From Loripinus fragilis (lineage: Eukaryota; Mollusca; Bivalvia; Lucinida; Lucinidae), in contig OZ026530.1 in NCBI GenBank assembly GCA_964019695.1, forward strand, positions 27,850,108 through 27,914,107: DNA of 64,000 nt. The letters are read 5' to 3'. The notes under the pieces were generated by a model that worked only from the letters and a program-made list of their open reading frames with translations, was not told the DNA's origin and ran no database searches. The translations under genes were made by a program, and so were the position numbers. Of this stretch, positions 1-10,934 are shown one piece after another; position 1 is the first letter of the stretch; the number at the start of each line of letters is the position of its first letter.

Positions 1-394
1 CTGCCTTAATCAATTCCAATGTTTATTGCACAGAATTAAACTTGGATTAACTCAAAATAAATAGGTATATTTTGAAATTCAGGGGCTAACTGACAGTTAG
101 ATTTGAAATTTCACCTTTGACCCATGCATAAACATGCAAACAAGATAAAAATAGAGAAGCACATGGCTTGATTACACACTGACCTGCATGCAGAGCTAAT
201 ATCAAGCAGAGGACTAGATAAGAAGATTTTAACATTAATCTACAGAATGTTTGGCAATTATTAATATTATGTGACTGCAGTGATGAATAGTGAAAATAGA
301 GAACAGAGAAATTTTCGGTCAGATGCACCTCCTTATTATATAAAAAACCCTTCGCCTGCTGCGAAATAATGCATCTGAAAATGGTGTCATCTGG

Positions 395-560
395 AGTCAT
401 CTGCTGCCGTGATGTGAATGATTATGCCAATTTCTAATTTCAACGTACAGACAAACAGTGTGGATCCAGATTAGCCTTCTCCAAGAGGAGTAGTCTGGTC
501 TTGGTCCACACTGTTTGTTACATAAACATTTTAAAAACACCAGCAGACGACATTTAGACG
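395..560. repeat. Palindrome-core repeat (family A/G type core)
   Basis: Imperfect inverted repeat centred near 486: 'aaacagtgtggatccagat' at 454 is answered by 'tggtccacactgtttgtt' at 502-519. The outer parts carry the gtcatctgctg / cagcagacgac motifs that flank the same core elsewhere in the window. No coding content is convincing here. Confidence 0.6.
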
Positions 561-1846
561 TGATTGTCAGCATAAAAAGTAAACCATGCATCTCTCACCA
601 GTAAATACACATGTACCTCCGTGTCCATAAATCCATAAACATAATATTCCATGAATTGCAGATTATTCAGTTTGAATGTATTTTTTTTCTTCGCAATTTT
701 AATTTTTGACTCCAATGATAAACAGAAACAATAAACACAATTGAACTAAATGGCGGGAGATGCCAATGGTTTATGGCACCAAGCTGGAGAGGTCAATACT
801 CTGGAGACAGATTGCTGAAGGGGATCTACACAGGATATATCGTTTTCCTATTCTGCTATAAATACATGCAAATGCAAAATGCTGAAACAACATATTTCGT
901 ATTGTTAATATTAACATTTGATAAGTACGATCTCTGAATTACGAAAATAATTCTTTGATTTAAAATTCAGGCCCCCTTTTGTGCCCTTCTGCAGCAGGTA
1001 AATTCTAGAACCATATCAGGGGTCACTCTGTGGTCAAATTCCTAGACAGAAGCTCATAATTACAGAATCCTTTATGCTCTGAAAAGGCACAGTAAATAAT
1101 AATCATGGCTAATAATGAGAAAATTTCACAAAAGAAAGTGAAAGGAAATTGTTTTACAGACAGAAACGCAAGGGAAATGAAACAGAAGAATAAAAAAATT
1201 GAGACTGATTTTTTTTAGTTTTTAGTTTAGTTTAAAAATAAGAAAATTAGTCTTTAATTACGCATACTTATATAAAGGTCCGCATTGCATTGAAAGCAAA
1301 GTTTACAATCTTCAGTTTACATTATAACCACTAATTAGGTGACCAATAAGTTTTCGGACAGACTGGTGAAGGAAAATGCAGACCAAGATTGGGTTGCTCC
1401 TCAGTCTGATCAGTATCTTCACTGTTCTAACCAATTGGAAGGACTCTAGGTATACAACATTTGACCTAATTAGCACACTGATCACATAATTATTTCAAGA
1501 TTATATACCCTCTTTTGAATACAGTGTGGAGCCAGATCTACATATGCACCGACTGATCTCTTTTTGAGCGACCTTCAAAGTACTCTATGAAAGATTATAG
1601 GAGTATGTGCACTTTTTATGTGATCACGTACATTAAAACACACTGTTTTTAGAGTGTACAGATTTTAAGAACTTTACACCAGTCATCTTCAACTACAAAT
1701 GTACACACATTCCAATAGATCAGCTGATTCCAACAACCTGCATGTTTACAATCTGTAATTGACCTAGACATGACCTGGGAGAGTTCAGAAAACCCATTAA
1801 TTCTTGGAGCATGCCACTGCCCACTTTTTACTGTAGGTCCTACAGC
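561..1846. other. Intergenic, no gene recognised
   Basis: A+T-rich sequence with no convincing open frame, RNA gene or clear repeat boundary. Short reading frames in it have no recognisable motif. Confidence 0.5.
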
Positions 1847-2518
1847 AGCCTGGCCTTTAAGAAGTTTCTGAGCGAGTGTTGAAGTCAGCAACATGGCTAG
1901 ATGCTCTAGCAAAACGAATGAGTTGAGAGATATAGACTCCATAGGATGTATCACCATCACCATCTAAAATTGGGAAATTGACAATTTCAAAATTAAAGTC
2001 GTCACGTGTATCATAAATTATGGTAGAAACAATATCATTAGAAATTGACGATTGCAAGTCTAAAAAGGCGGCTTCGGTATCAGAGGTAGTAGCTTTATTC
2101 AGCTGGAGCTCTGAAGGGTATATTTGACTAACCATATTGTCAAAATAAACATTATTAATATTCAAAATATCGTCCAAATATCTGGATGTAGTGTTAAAAG
2201 CATTAATAATATCAGCCTGCTTATCATCAGAAAGAGACATCATAAAGTACTTTTGTGGATATTTTATGGTTTTTTTTATCTGTCTTGTGTTTGCTATGTC
2301 TTTGTCCGCGTCTGTTTATATGTGCTTTTTTGTCACCTGCTTGGAAAGGGCTGACCTCTTGGCTCTCGTTTGTGGTGTTTAACTGTGAGGATGTCACTTT
2401 CCGTTTTGGTATCCTGGGTCAGGTGTGGTACTTGATTGTATCGATTCCTGATCTTTGCACCCTTACTTACTTATCATAAAGTCCCTTTCATAACAAAACA
2501 GGAATAAATCTGCAACTT
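1847..2518 (-). pseudogene. Penelope-like (Naiad) reverse transcriptase fragment, interrupted
   Basis: Read on the minus strand, 2243 to 1857 encodes a fragment containing SRYLDDILNINNVYFDN (RT motif C, catalytic DD) and EAAFLDL. It is close to the RT of the + strand Naiad at 9424-9810. The same homology resumes at 2518-2473 on the other side of an inserted segment. Relative to the complete copy, about 14 bp are missing just after FNTR, which shifts the frame, and similarity is lost near 1850. It is a decayed piece with no start and no endonuclease. Identity as Penelope-like RT is strong; the lower boundary is approximate. Confidence 0.85.
2249..2472 (+). mobile_element. 5'-truncated Naiad 3' tail with 10-bp target duplication
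   Basis: These 224 bp match the 3' tail of the Naiad element at about 10497-10718 in the + direction, while the surrounding RT fragment runs in the - direction. The direct repeat 'atcataaagt' flanks it at 2239-2248 and 2473-2482. Removing the insert and one repeat copy restores the RT reading (FCYERDF / MMSLSDD). It is therefore a separate short retrotransposition event into an older copy of the same family. Confidence 0.8.
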
Positions 2519-3238
2519 AAGGTGGTACCGGACTCATCAGCATATGTCCAAAAAGTTACCATCTTTTGATATGTTGAAAAAATAGCTCAAAACTCATCTA
2601 TTTTGACAAAAATAACAGGACCTTACCGTGCTTTTTAAAAAGTTATCAAACTTTAAAAATCGTTAAATACGAGTTTTTCAAAATATCAATTTCTCATATT
2701 CAAAAAAAAAATGAAAGTGAGAAATGCCATTTTTTTCCTGGGAATACGCTACATGCTATTGGCTAATAAAAGAACACAAAAACAGCGAAAAAAAGGCACG
2801 TAGCTTATTTTTTAAGCTAAAATCTATTTTGTAGAAAAAACATAAAGGCCAAAAAATCGTTTAAATCCTGAATAAAAAATGTCACACAATGTAACTACAG
2901 AAACAAAAAACTTTTTATTTTGAAGGAAATTTTGCATAGAAACTTATAATTAATTAAAAAACAGATGTCACCGTGCTCGTTTTTCTTTTTTGTGCTATTT
3001 TCGTTTTTTACCTCTGAAATAAAAACAGGCACGGAGTGCCATACCTGCTTCATTGTTTAATTTAGATCCGTGTGCGTAGACAGTGTATTGTTTGAGTTTA
3101 TGTTGTTCAATTTAGGTCCGTGTCCGAAAAGCCTATTAGTTGTCTACTCCTCATTTGGCACGTTCTAGGACCCCTAAAGACCTTTATAAGTGCGTTCGTG
3201 CGCGCGCGCTTGTGTGTGTGCCAAAATGAGGGTGAGTG

Positions 3239-3241
<3 letters not shown>
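2519..3241. other. Intergenic, very A+T-rich
   Basis: Homopolymer-rich A/T sequence. No gene, hairpin or repeat boundary that I can support. Confidence 0.5.

Positions 3242-3289
<48 letters not shown>
3242..3289. repeat. (GA)n microsatellite
   Basis: About 24 uninterrupted GA units, running into a GGGA-rich stretch. The frame that reads through it (RERERER) is a repeat artefact. Confidence 0.95.
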
Positions 3290-3291
<2 letters not shown>

Positions 3292-4132
3292 GAGGGATGG
3301 ATGGAGGGGGCGATTCGCGTGCTGTTGATTCATAGCATTTTTGTTGTTGCTTTTATTCTTTTTTTTTCTTTACTTAACGTACAGTATACGTATTCTGGAT
3401 TCGTTACAAAATTGACGTCATCAGCAGTAACGCGTATAGAAGTGTCGTCAAGATGACGCAAGTCTTTGATCTGGAAATATGTTCTATTTCGAAAACGTTG
3501 TTGCAAGAATGACCTTATTATGCAATAATGGTTTTCTGATACACTAATATCTGCTAGACCCCTCAGGGGTAGTCATAACCCTCGCCTTTCTGGTTTGGGT
3601 TCCAACACCACCCTGGTGTTCTAGCAGGTGGTTATGCATAGAAAACCACGTTTGATCCCAATATTGAAGTTATTAAATGAGCTGTAAAAAGAGATGAAAT
3701 GCCAGGCTTGCCAAGAATTTTGTCACTTATTTGTGACAAGCTTAATAAATTTAATAATACAGGAGCACGATTGTTAGGTTCTATTTATTGTATGACCCTA
3801 AAACTACTTTTTAAATCGCGTTTAGAAATTGCGTGGAACTATGCTTTGATGTTGCCATATAATTATATGAGAATCCTTAACGGACTTCATTACTTAGTGT
3901 TACCAAAATTTGTAAACTACTAGTGGTACATGTCGTTATGTCACTCCCATGATAAATACAAACGAACAAACAAATAAGTAAACAAACAAGCAATAGGGCT
4001 CAAACCAGGAACTACTTGGTCTCAAGTTGAACATTCTACCACTGTGGCAATGGGTAAAGAAGGGATGATTAACGAGTTTAGTGTAAACAATATTTTATTC
4101 AAATATAAAGTACATCGAGATACAACAGATAC
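3290..4132. repeat. Intergenic with degenerate copy of a dispersed repeat
   Basis: 3535-3640 resembles 52635-52740 (ctgatacataa ... ggctcgagcttagacaccaccct), and 3665-3800 resembles 29440-29610 and 55950-56100 (tattgaatttattaaacgag-like start, gataaaatg, aggctt). These look like old dispersed repeats with unclear ends. No gene is seen. Confidence 0.45.
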
Positions 4133-4229
4133 ATCATATATACAATACAATACATTTGAAAGGGATACAGAAATAAGTCTAAAACATATTTCTGTATCCC
4201 TTTCAAATGTATTGTATTGTATATATGAT
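4133..4229. repeat. Perfect 43-bp-arm palindrome
   Basis: Left arm 4133-4175 and right arm 4187-4229 are exact reverse complements separated by 11 bp. A 16-bp direct repeat, 'gattaacgagtttagt', flanks it at about 4066 and 4227, as a target duplication would. Confidence 0.85.
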
Positions 4230-4295
4230 TAACGAGTTTAGTTCTTTTCATAAATGCAATTAGTTAATGCTAAGACAAGCATGCATATGTGAACG

Positions 4296-4455
4296 GCCAT
4301 ATTAGATTCGAGCCTCACCGGCGTCACTGTGTTGTGTCCTTGAGCAAGAACATTAATCCTAGCTTAGTACTGGTTCAACCCAGGAAGACCCGTCCCTTTA
4401 TAACTGAAAGATTGTTGATGGGACGTAAAGAATCAATTCAAACAAAAAAACAAAC
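4296..4455 (+). mobile_element. tRNA-derived SINE A, 5'-truncated
   Basis: Matches the body of the full copy at 31790-31996 from the B-box region (gattcgagcctcac) through 'gtactggttcaaccca' to the tail 'gggacgtaaagaatcaa'. It lacks the A-box half. Confidence 0.8.
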
Positions 4456-4511
4456 AAAATATTAGATTATATATACAGAGAGATATAATGAATCAACTGA
4501 GCCGATAGATG

Positions 4512-4602
4512 CTGTAAATATTTTGCCTCTAGCGAGATTCGAACCCACTACACCAGACACCGACGCTACCAACTGCGCCACTGAGACATCCCCAATAAAG
4601 GA
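4512..4602 (-). mobile_element. tRNA-derived SINE fragment
   Basis: On the minus strand there is an A-box-like 'gtggcgcagttggtagcg' and a B-box-like 'gggttcgaatctcgc' at tRNA-like spacing. There is no CCA-ready acceptor stem, so I read it as a SINE head or tRNA pseudogene. Confidence 0.6.
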
Positions 4603-5133
4603 TGTTCAGGAAGCGCTGATATTGACGACGACTGATGCAGTACACGTGGAATATTGGTCCCTTTTCAATGGATGGCATCTATTCAGTTCGCAAATGAAAG
4701 CCTGATGGATCCAAGGATACAAGTGAAATTAGATAAATATTAGAGGTGCGGAAATATAATTTCACAAACATCATTGCTTAATATATATATATACAAAATA
4801 AGCCTCAGTCACAAAAACTCCCCACTGGCTAGCTAAAAGCAGCGCAAAGGCACGCCCCAGCATTTGACGAGCGCTCTCACAGTGTCCAAAATGTTGCTCT
4901 TGGGTTTCATCCAAGCTAAAACCCACCTACGACGTCATATTTACAAAGATAAGGGACTTAAGCACAGTGGCTCAGTTAGTAGAGTGTTAAACTAGGGATC
5001 GAAGTAATACTAATTTAAGAATCACCAGAGTCATACGGTTGTGTCATGGGGCAAGACACTTTATCAGCGAATAGTACATACATTGAATACGCATGAATAT
5101 TAACTTTTCTGACCAGAATTGCCTGACCAGGAA

Positions 5134-5654
5134 TTAATAGACTTTTCGCTTGCTGTAAAGGCGGTAACTTTAAGATTCATATCTGGGCATTGTTCCGCTA
5201 TTTCATCTGCTAAACAAGAGAAATCAGGTTCTATTTATAATTTGGTGAAGAATTGGTAAGTTGTTTGGGCCGCGCAAACGTGTGTGCATTTCATGAAAAT
5301 CCTAACGGTATGCACACTGAACTCACATTTATTAACCCTTAAGACACTTAAAAACAAAATGTATGTTTTTGTCGTCCACTAAAATATGTGAAGCCTCAAA
5401 GACAAACAGTGCGGTCCACAATGTTTGCCTCCCTGCTTATGTTAAATAGACATTTTCAGATGCAGTTATTTTGCTGGCATTTTAAGGACTGAATAATGTG
5501 TTTTGCGTATATTCTGAGATAATGGCGCAAGATGATACAGCTACTTTTGAATAAAACCACGCCTCATTTTCAGCTTTTACCTATGCCTAAGGTTGACAGT
5601 CCTAATTACGCATTCACGAGGCGCCGCCTTTACAGTAAGCGAAAAGTCAAAGAA
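5134..5654 (-). mobile_element. Family G MITE, empty-site copy
   Basis: Terminal inverted repeats resemble 'ttacttgacttttcgctta' (left end mutated to ttaatagactttt). The body matches 44974-45522 in the opposite orientation. It includes the uninterrupted 'cacactgaactcac' at 5315-5328, the site where another family member carries the Naiad insertion. Confidence 0.8.
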
Positions 5655-6760
5655 TATAACTCGGAACGCATTGAGGGGTGAAACTGGACTAGACGGTCAA
5701 AACATATTTGGTCATACAGATGTGTTGATAAATGGTATTTTTGTGAACGCCAATACTTGTACGTTTGAAGACAATAGATAAAGATAACTCTTACTTTTTT
5801 TTAAAACAATCGGTTATCGTTTCCATGGGTCCCGTACTACCTTAAGATTGAAACTTATATTAGAAGTATTTATCTTGCACAGACATGAGAACTAGTCAAT
5901 TTCTCGAAAAAACTGTTGTTACATGTTCATGGCAGCTAAGGAACCATTCTTATTTGAAGGTTGATTAGATATTTTGGATATCCGCATTATATGGTAAGTC
6001 GCATAGTCGCGGGAATGGAATGAACGTGAAAGAAGTTGTTGGACCAAATGAGATTTCTTATAAAGGTGATTACGGCAATTGTGTAGTCTGCATAGTTTTG
6101 TGCATATTTGCACGAACATGGGATATAATAAAACTCTAGGATAATAGATTAATTATCCTCTTGTTTCCGGAAATCATTTTCATGTCATTTATGTTTTCAC
6201 CAAGCACTAAAATAAAACGATGGAGGAACGCATGCGACGTTCGCCTAAGTGTTACTTTAGCATATAGTAACCGTATTATTAAAGGGTCAAAATTCCCCTA
6301 AGTCAAAAGTAGCTACATTTTAGTGGACAAAAAGAATAAAAAAATATTTATTTCCAACCATTGGTACGGTTGAATCTCGTAAATCAAGTTAAAAGACACC
6401 AGAGGGCTATAGGCTTTGTTTCGAAGAGGTTTTGCTGCAACAACAACACAAAGCTTACATGTTTGTTGGCGCAGATACTTTAGATATCTGCATTATCATA
6501 TGGTATTTGATTGATCAAGGCTTAAAGCAGTCAACAATATAACTATAACGTCGGGACTCCTCCCGGGAGAGATAAAAGAAGAATGGGATAGACTAATATG
6601 TCACCAATCCTGCTCAAATTTGTCTTAAGTGAAGCAAAGTTCATCCTTCCAACCAACCCAAATATGACAGGGCCATCTCTCTGAAAGTTGCAGCAGATAA
6701 CGAACCTCACTACCACCCAATGAGCGTTGCCCAATTCAGGTTCTCATTGTACACCGTATA
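5655..6760. other. Intergenic, no gene recognised
   Basis: No supported coding region. A few short A+T-rich inverted motifs only. Confidence 0.45.
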
Positions 6761-7140
6761 TTACTTGACTTTTCGCTTACTGCTAAGGCGGCGCCTCATG
6801 AATGCGGAATTAGGACTAGTCAACCTTAGAGATAGGTAAGAGCTGAAAAGGAGGCGTGGTTTAATTCAAAAGTAACTTATCATCTTGCGTCATTACCTCA
6901 ATATAGACGCAAAATACATTATTAAGTCCTTAAAACGCCAGCAAAATAACTGCATCTGAAAATGTCTATGTAACATAGGCAAAGAGGCAAACATTGTGGA
7001 CCCAGATCAGACTGCTCCTACAGGAGCAGTCTGATCTGGATCCAGACTGTTTGTCTATGAGGCTTCAAAAATTTTAGTGGACGACAAAAACACATTTTGT
7101 GATTATGCGCTTTAAGGGTTAATAAATGTGAGTTCAGTCA

Positions 7141-10100
7141 CTGCTTCCTACCATTAGGTTATCTCCTCTTGGGTCACCTATTATCAGGAAGTATACTAAA
7201 CCATTTAATGCATTCAAAAGACGCGGAATGTATCCTAATGTTTCTAAGTGCAATGCCAAGAGGTGTGTCTGTTGCGCACATTTATGTACTAAAACTACCA
7301 TTACATCATCTGTAAATGGTAGAAAATTCTCCATAATTAATAATAATGATTTGGACTGAACTTCATCGGATCTAATTTATGCTATAACTTGAACTGAAAC
7401 TAACTGTGGAATGCAATATGTTGGACAAACTGGCTGATCCCTCAAGACTAGGTTTCGTGAGCACTTTCGTAAAATGAAAAAGCCTAAAAAATTTGACACA
7501 TTTCTTTATCGCCATTTCAAAAATAATGGTCATTCACCTAGTAAAATTGTAATTCAGCCTGTTGAAAAAATTACATATGATCCTAATTCATCAACTAGAT
7601 TAAAAAATATTAAGAGACATGAAACTGAACTTAAATGGATTAAATTTTTGCAATCACCTTTTCCTTTAGGCTTTAATGATAATATATACCATGAAGGCAA
7701 CATTTCTAAAATGCCAGATTTTAATGTTTTTTCTGTTTTGGAATGTAAAAAACGTAAAAGTAGATCTCATGGTAAACGTAAAAATGGCAACATTAAGCGC
7801 AAAATTTGTACTGAAAAACGCTTAAATACTTCTCTAAAGGATCTTTCTTTGGCTTTAACTAATCATGGTCGACATGGCTTATTTTCATTTTTAAGTTCCT
7901 TGCCTATCTCAGTTTTACGCAATTTAGAGTTAGAGGCTAATAAACTTTATGATAGAGCAAACAAATTATATAAAGCAGCACTCCTTACAAGGTGTTATGT
8001 TCAACATTTCCTTAGTCCTTATATCGATTCTGAAGTCAACCATAAACGACATTTTATCAAAATTCCATTCATTAACAAAGGTATTGAGTTTATTGATTTA
8101 CATAGTATCTTCAAGGATAATTCAGTGATTTCATCTATTCCAAATTACTTTAATAATTCTGAAACTCCTATCATTTGTTATAAATATAACAAACCAATAA
8201 GGTCTACGATATTTAACTTTAATAAAATTGTAAATGATTTAGATATAGATTCCAATACTCCTGCCTCCGGAGATTGTAAAAATTCAAATTATTTATATCC
8301 CTCTGCAGGGCATGTTATTACAGGTAATCTAAATGTCATTCCTGACGCTAGAGTTCGCAATATCATTTCTAAAGGTCCTAAATATAGATTTCCCTCTAAT
8401 ATTGATTTCTCTAAATGTCGTAGAGAAATCGCTGCTTCTTTAAATGACTTCAGTAATCGTTGGTGCAAACGGGAAAATGTTGAACCTGATGCTTTGAAGG
8501 AATGGAAGATTAACATTTTTAAAATTATTGATACTCGTATTTCATTTTACTATCGTAATACACATCTTTTGCCCCCTAAACCTAAATCCTCTTTTCGTCA
8601 TCTTAAACGAGGTATCCAGGAATTTCATGTGAACTATGTTTTGGTTCCAGCAGATAAAGCTGCTAACAATGTTGTAGTTGTTTGACGATTGTATTATATT
8701 AATACTCTTAAGCGTGAGCTTGTTGACACTAATGCCTATAAACTGCAGCCTTCTTTAAGTGAAAGGGTGATTGTTGATGGGCATGGTTGTCATACAGCCC
8801 TACATTTTGGTGTCAAAGCTAAAGAAAGTCAAGACAAAGTTCCTACGTTGTACTGGTTACCTAAACTCCATAAAAAACCCTATAAAGCAAGATTTATTGC
8901 AAATTCTAGTTCTTGTACGACAACAGAACTTTCTAAATTGTTAACCTCGTGTCTTACAGCTATTAAAAAACATGTTATCAAATATTGTGAAAAAGTATAT
9001 GAGAGATCCGGTAAAAACCTATTTTGGTCGATTAAAAATTCAGATGAAATTTTAGATAAACTTAAAGCTAGAGATTTCAATGCGACCAGTTTGTCTACTT
9101 ATGATTTTTCTACTCTTTACACTACTTTACCTCATAATTTAATTAAAGATAAACTTATTGATCTTATTGAAAGAACCTTCCAGAGAGAAGGCTCTCCTTA
9201 CCTTGCATGTAGTGACAGAAATGCATTTTTTACTTCAGAAAAACCTAAAAAATATCATGCATGGTCGTGTCAAAATGTATGTGATGCGCTGACCTTTTTG
9301 TTGGACAACATTTTTATTCGATTTGGCACCAAGCTCTATAGACAAGTAGTTGGGATTCCTATGGGTACTAATTGTGCTCCCCTGGTTGCAGATTTATTCC
9401 TGTTTTGTTATGAAAGGGACTTTATGATGTCTCTTTCTGATGATAAGCAGGCTGATGTTATTGATGCGTTTAACACTACTTCCAGATATTTGGACGATAT
9501 TTTAAATATTAATAATGTTTATTTTGAGAATATGGTTAGTCAAATATACCCTTCAGAGCTCCAACTTAATAAAGCCAATGCCTCTGATACCGAAGCCGCA
9601 TTTTTAGACTTGCATTTGTCAATTTCTAATGATATTGTTTCTACCAAAATTTATGATAAACGTGACGACTTTGATTTTGAAATTGTCAATTTCCCATTTT
9701 TAGATGGTGATGTTCCTCGTTCTACATCCTATGGAGTCTATATCTTTCAACTCATTCGTTTTGCTAGAGCATCCAGCTATGTTACTGACTTCAACACTCG
9801 CAATAAATTATTAACTCAGAAACTTCTTAAACAGGGCTATCGGTATCATAAACTTCGCAAAACATTTTCAAAATTTTATAGACGATACTATGATTTGATT
9901 TCTAAATTCCAAGTTGGACTTAAATCTCTCTTGCGCCAAGGACTTTCGGAACCTGATTTCTATGGTGACTTGGTGTATAAGTTGAAGAAGATTGTTGGCT
10001 CTAATAATTTTTCAGCGCAGTTCATTAAAATAATTTCCCATTATAAAAAGATTGGCTATAACATTAATGTATTGCAACAGACTGCATGCTTGGTAGTCAA

Positions 10101-10289
10101 CCCAATCACGGTTGGCAGCTTTGCTTTCCTCTTTAATTGCACGCTGGTGGGTCGGACTTCAGACTCTATGATGGTTCCGACTTAAAGACTTATCTATTGA
10201 TGAGATGGTAGGGGCCTGATGCTTTGGCTGTTTGTCGGGCCCACCGGGGTTTACCTGTTGGATTTCTTTTGCTCCGGTATTCAGTTTAA
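7141..10289 (+). CDS. Naiad polyprotein: GIY-YIG endonuclease + Penelope-type RT with four in-frame TGA codons
   Basis: One continuous frame runs from 7141 to 10185. It is broken only by TGA at 7357, 7390, 7435 and 8683. No TAA or TAG occurs before 10183. Order of domains: a Cys cluster (KCNAKRCVCC, about 7240); the GIY-YIG core (LIYAI ... QYVGQTG, then TRFREH with the catalytic Arg, 7372-7470); the catalytic Glu region (RHETELKWIK, about 7615); a basic linker (KKRKSRSHGKRK); then RT with YWLPKLHKKP (8855), motif A YDFSTLYTTLPH (9100), motif B GIPMGTNCAPLVADL (9355) and motif C RYLDDI (9485). At 7357 and 7390 the TGAs fall where relatives have the conserved zinc-binding Cys (C.S..NLIY.I.C..C..QYVG). 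The one at 8683 follows NNVVVV, where I believe relatives have Cys. The one at 7435 sits at a usually non-Cys position. Near 10180 a single-base loss creates a TAA; the family C-terminus (ALAVCRAHRGLPVG) continues in the next frame, with one TAG at 10209, to a stop at 10287-10289. The copy is thus slightly decayed. Confidence 0.85.
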
Positions 10290-10496
10290 TTTACTGTTGA
10301 GTCCTTATCCTTGCTTTATCTCCTTGTTATATCTTGATTTATATGTTTTAGGAGATGATGCATTGATAAGTTAGGGGTCTTTCATGCAAACCAAATATTT
10401 ATGTGTCTTGATCCACATCTGAATTAAGGGTGAGGTTGGCGCCGTTAAACCGGTTTAAGCCCTCCAGTAAAATATTTTACTGACCGTTCCAAGGCG
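10290..10496 (+). other. Naiad 3' untranslated region, upper part
   Basis: Non-coding part of the Naiad after its family stop codon. It contains a perfect self-complementary stretch 'ttaaaccggtttaa' at about 10445-10458 and the only AUGA motif downstream of the frame (10355). This is the place where a SECIS element would be expected if the TGAs are recoded. Confidence 0.5.
10355..10412 (+). promoter_or_regulatory. Very tentative SECIS candidate
   Basis: The sequence has ATGA at 10355, AA-containing unpaired bases near 10388 and TGAT near 10409, the order of a SECIS core. Pairing between the two arms is weak by eye (about six adjacent pairs, ataagt with atttat). I report it only as the place to test. 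Confidence 0.15.
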
Positions 10497-10934
10497 GTAC
10501 TTCTTTTGTGGATCTTTTATGTTTTTGTTCTGTCTTGTGTTTGCTATGTTTTGTGCGCGTCTGTTTATATGTGCTTTGTGGTCACCTGCTGGGAAAGGGC
10601 TGACCTCTTGGCTCTCGTTTGTGGTGTCTTCTGTGAGTTTGTCACTTTCCCATTGGTATCCTGGGTCAGGTGTGGTACTTGATTGTATCGATTCCTGATC
10701 TTTGCAACCTTATTACCTTTCAGTGTGTATACGGTTAGGAGTTTCATGAAATACAAACACGTTTGCTCGGCACAAAAAGCTTATTTACTCTTTACCAAAT
10801 TATAAATAAAACCTGATTTCCCTTACTTAGCAGATGAAATAGCCCAACCACGCCCAGATATGAATATTAAAGTTGCCGCCTTTACAGTAAGCGAAAAGTC
10901 AAGTAATACATGCATGTTTGAAGACATGTTTTAA

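Larger units (their letters stand above)
7139..10718 (+). mobile_element. Naiad-type Penelope-like retroelement
   Basis: About 3.58 kb inserted in a family G MITE with a 6-bp target duplication 'ttcagt' (7133-7138 and 10719-10724). It encodes an N-terminal GIY-YIG endonuclease and a C-terminal reverse transcriptase. That order is the permuted arrangement that defines the Naiad clade, unlike canonical Penelope elements where the endonuclease is C-terminal. The open frame runs right up to the left junction with no start codon before it, so the copy is probably 5'-truncated. Its 3' tail (10497-10718) is repeated at 2249-2472 and 24374-24505. Confidence 0.9.
6761..10906 (+). mobile_element. Family G MITE split by a Naiad retroelement
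   Basis: Begins 'ttacttgacttttcgctta' at 6761 and ends with the reverse complement at 10906. TA dinucleotides at 6759-6760 and 10907-10908 are consistent with a TA target duplication. MITE sequence occupies 6761-7138 and 10719-10906; everything between is the Naiad insertion. The unsplit relative at 44974-45522 gives the pre-insertion structure (about 550 bp, TIRs about 30 bp, internal palindrome at about 6990-7060). Confidence 0.85.

Noticed and set aside
7435..7437. Third TGA as a clear selenocysteine site
   Set aside because: It aligns with a position usually occupied by a non-Cys residue (after QTG), so a CGA to TGA mutation is equally likely. Counted as in-frame TGA but not as support.
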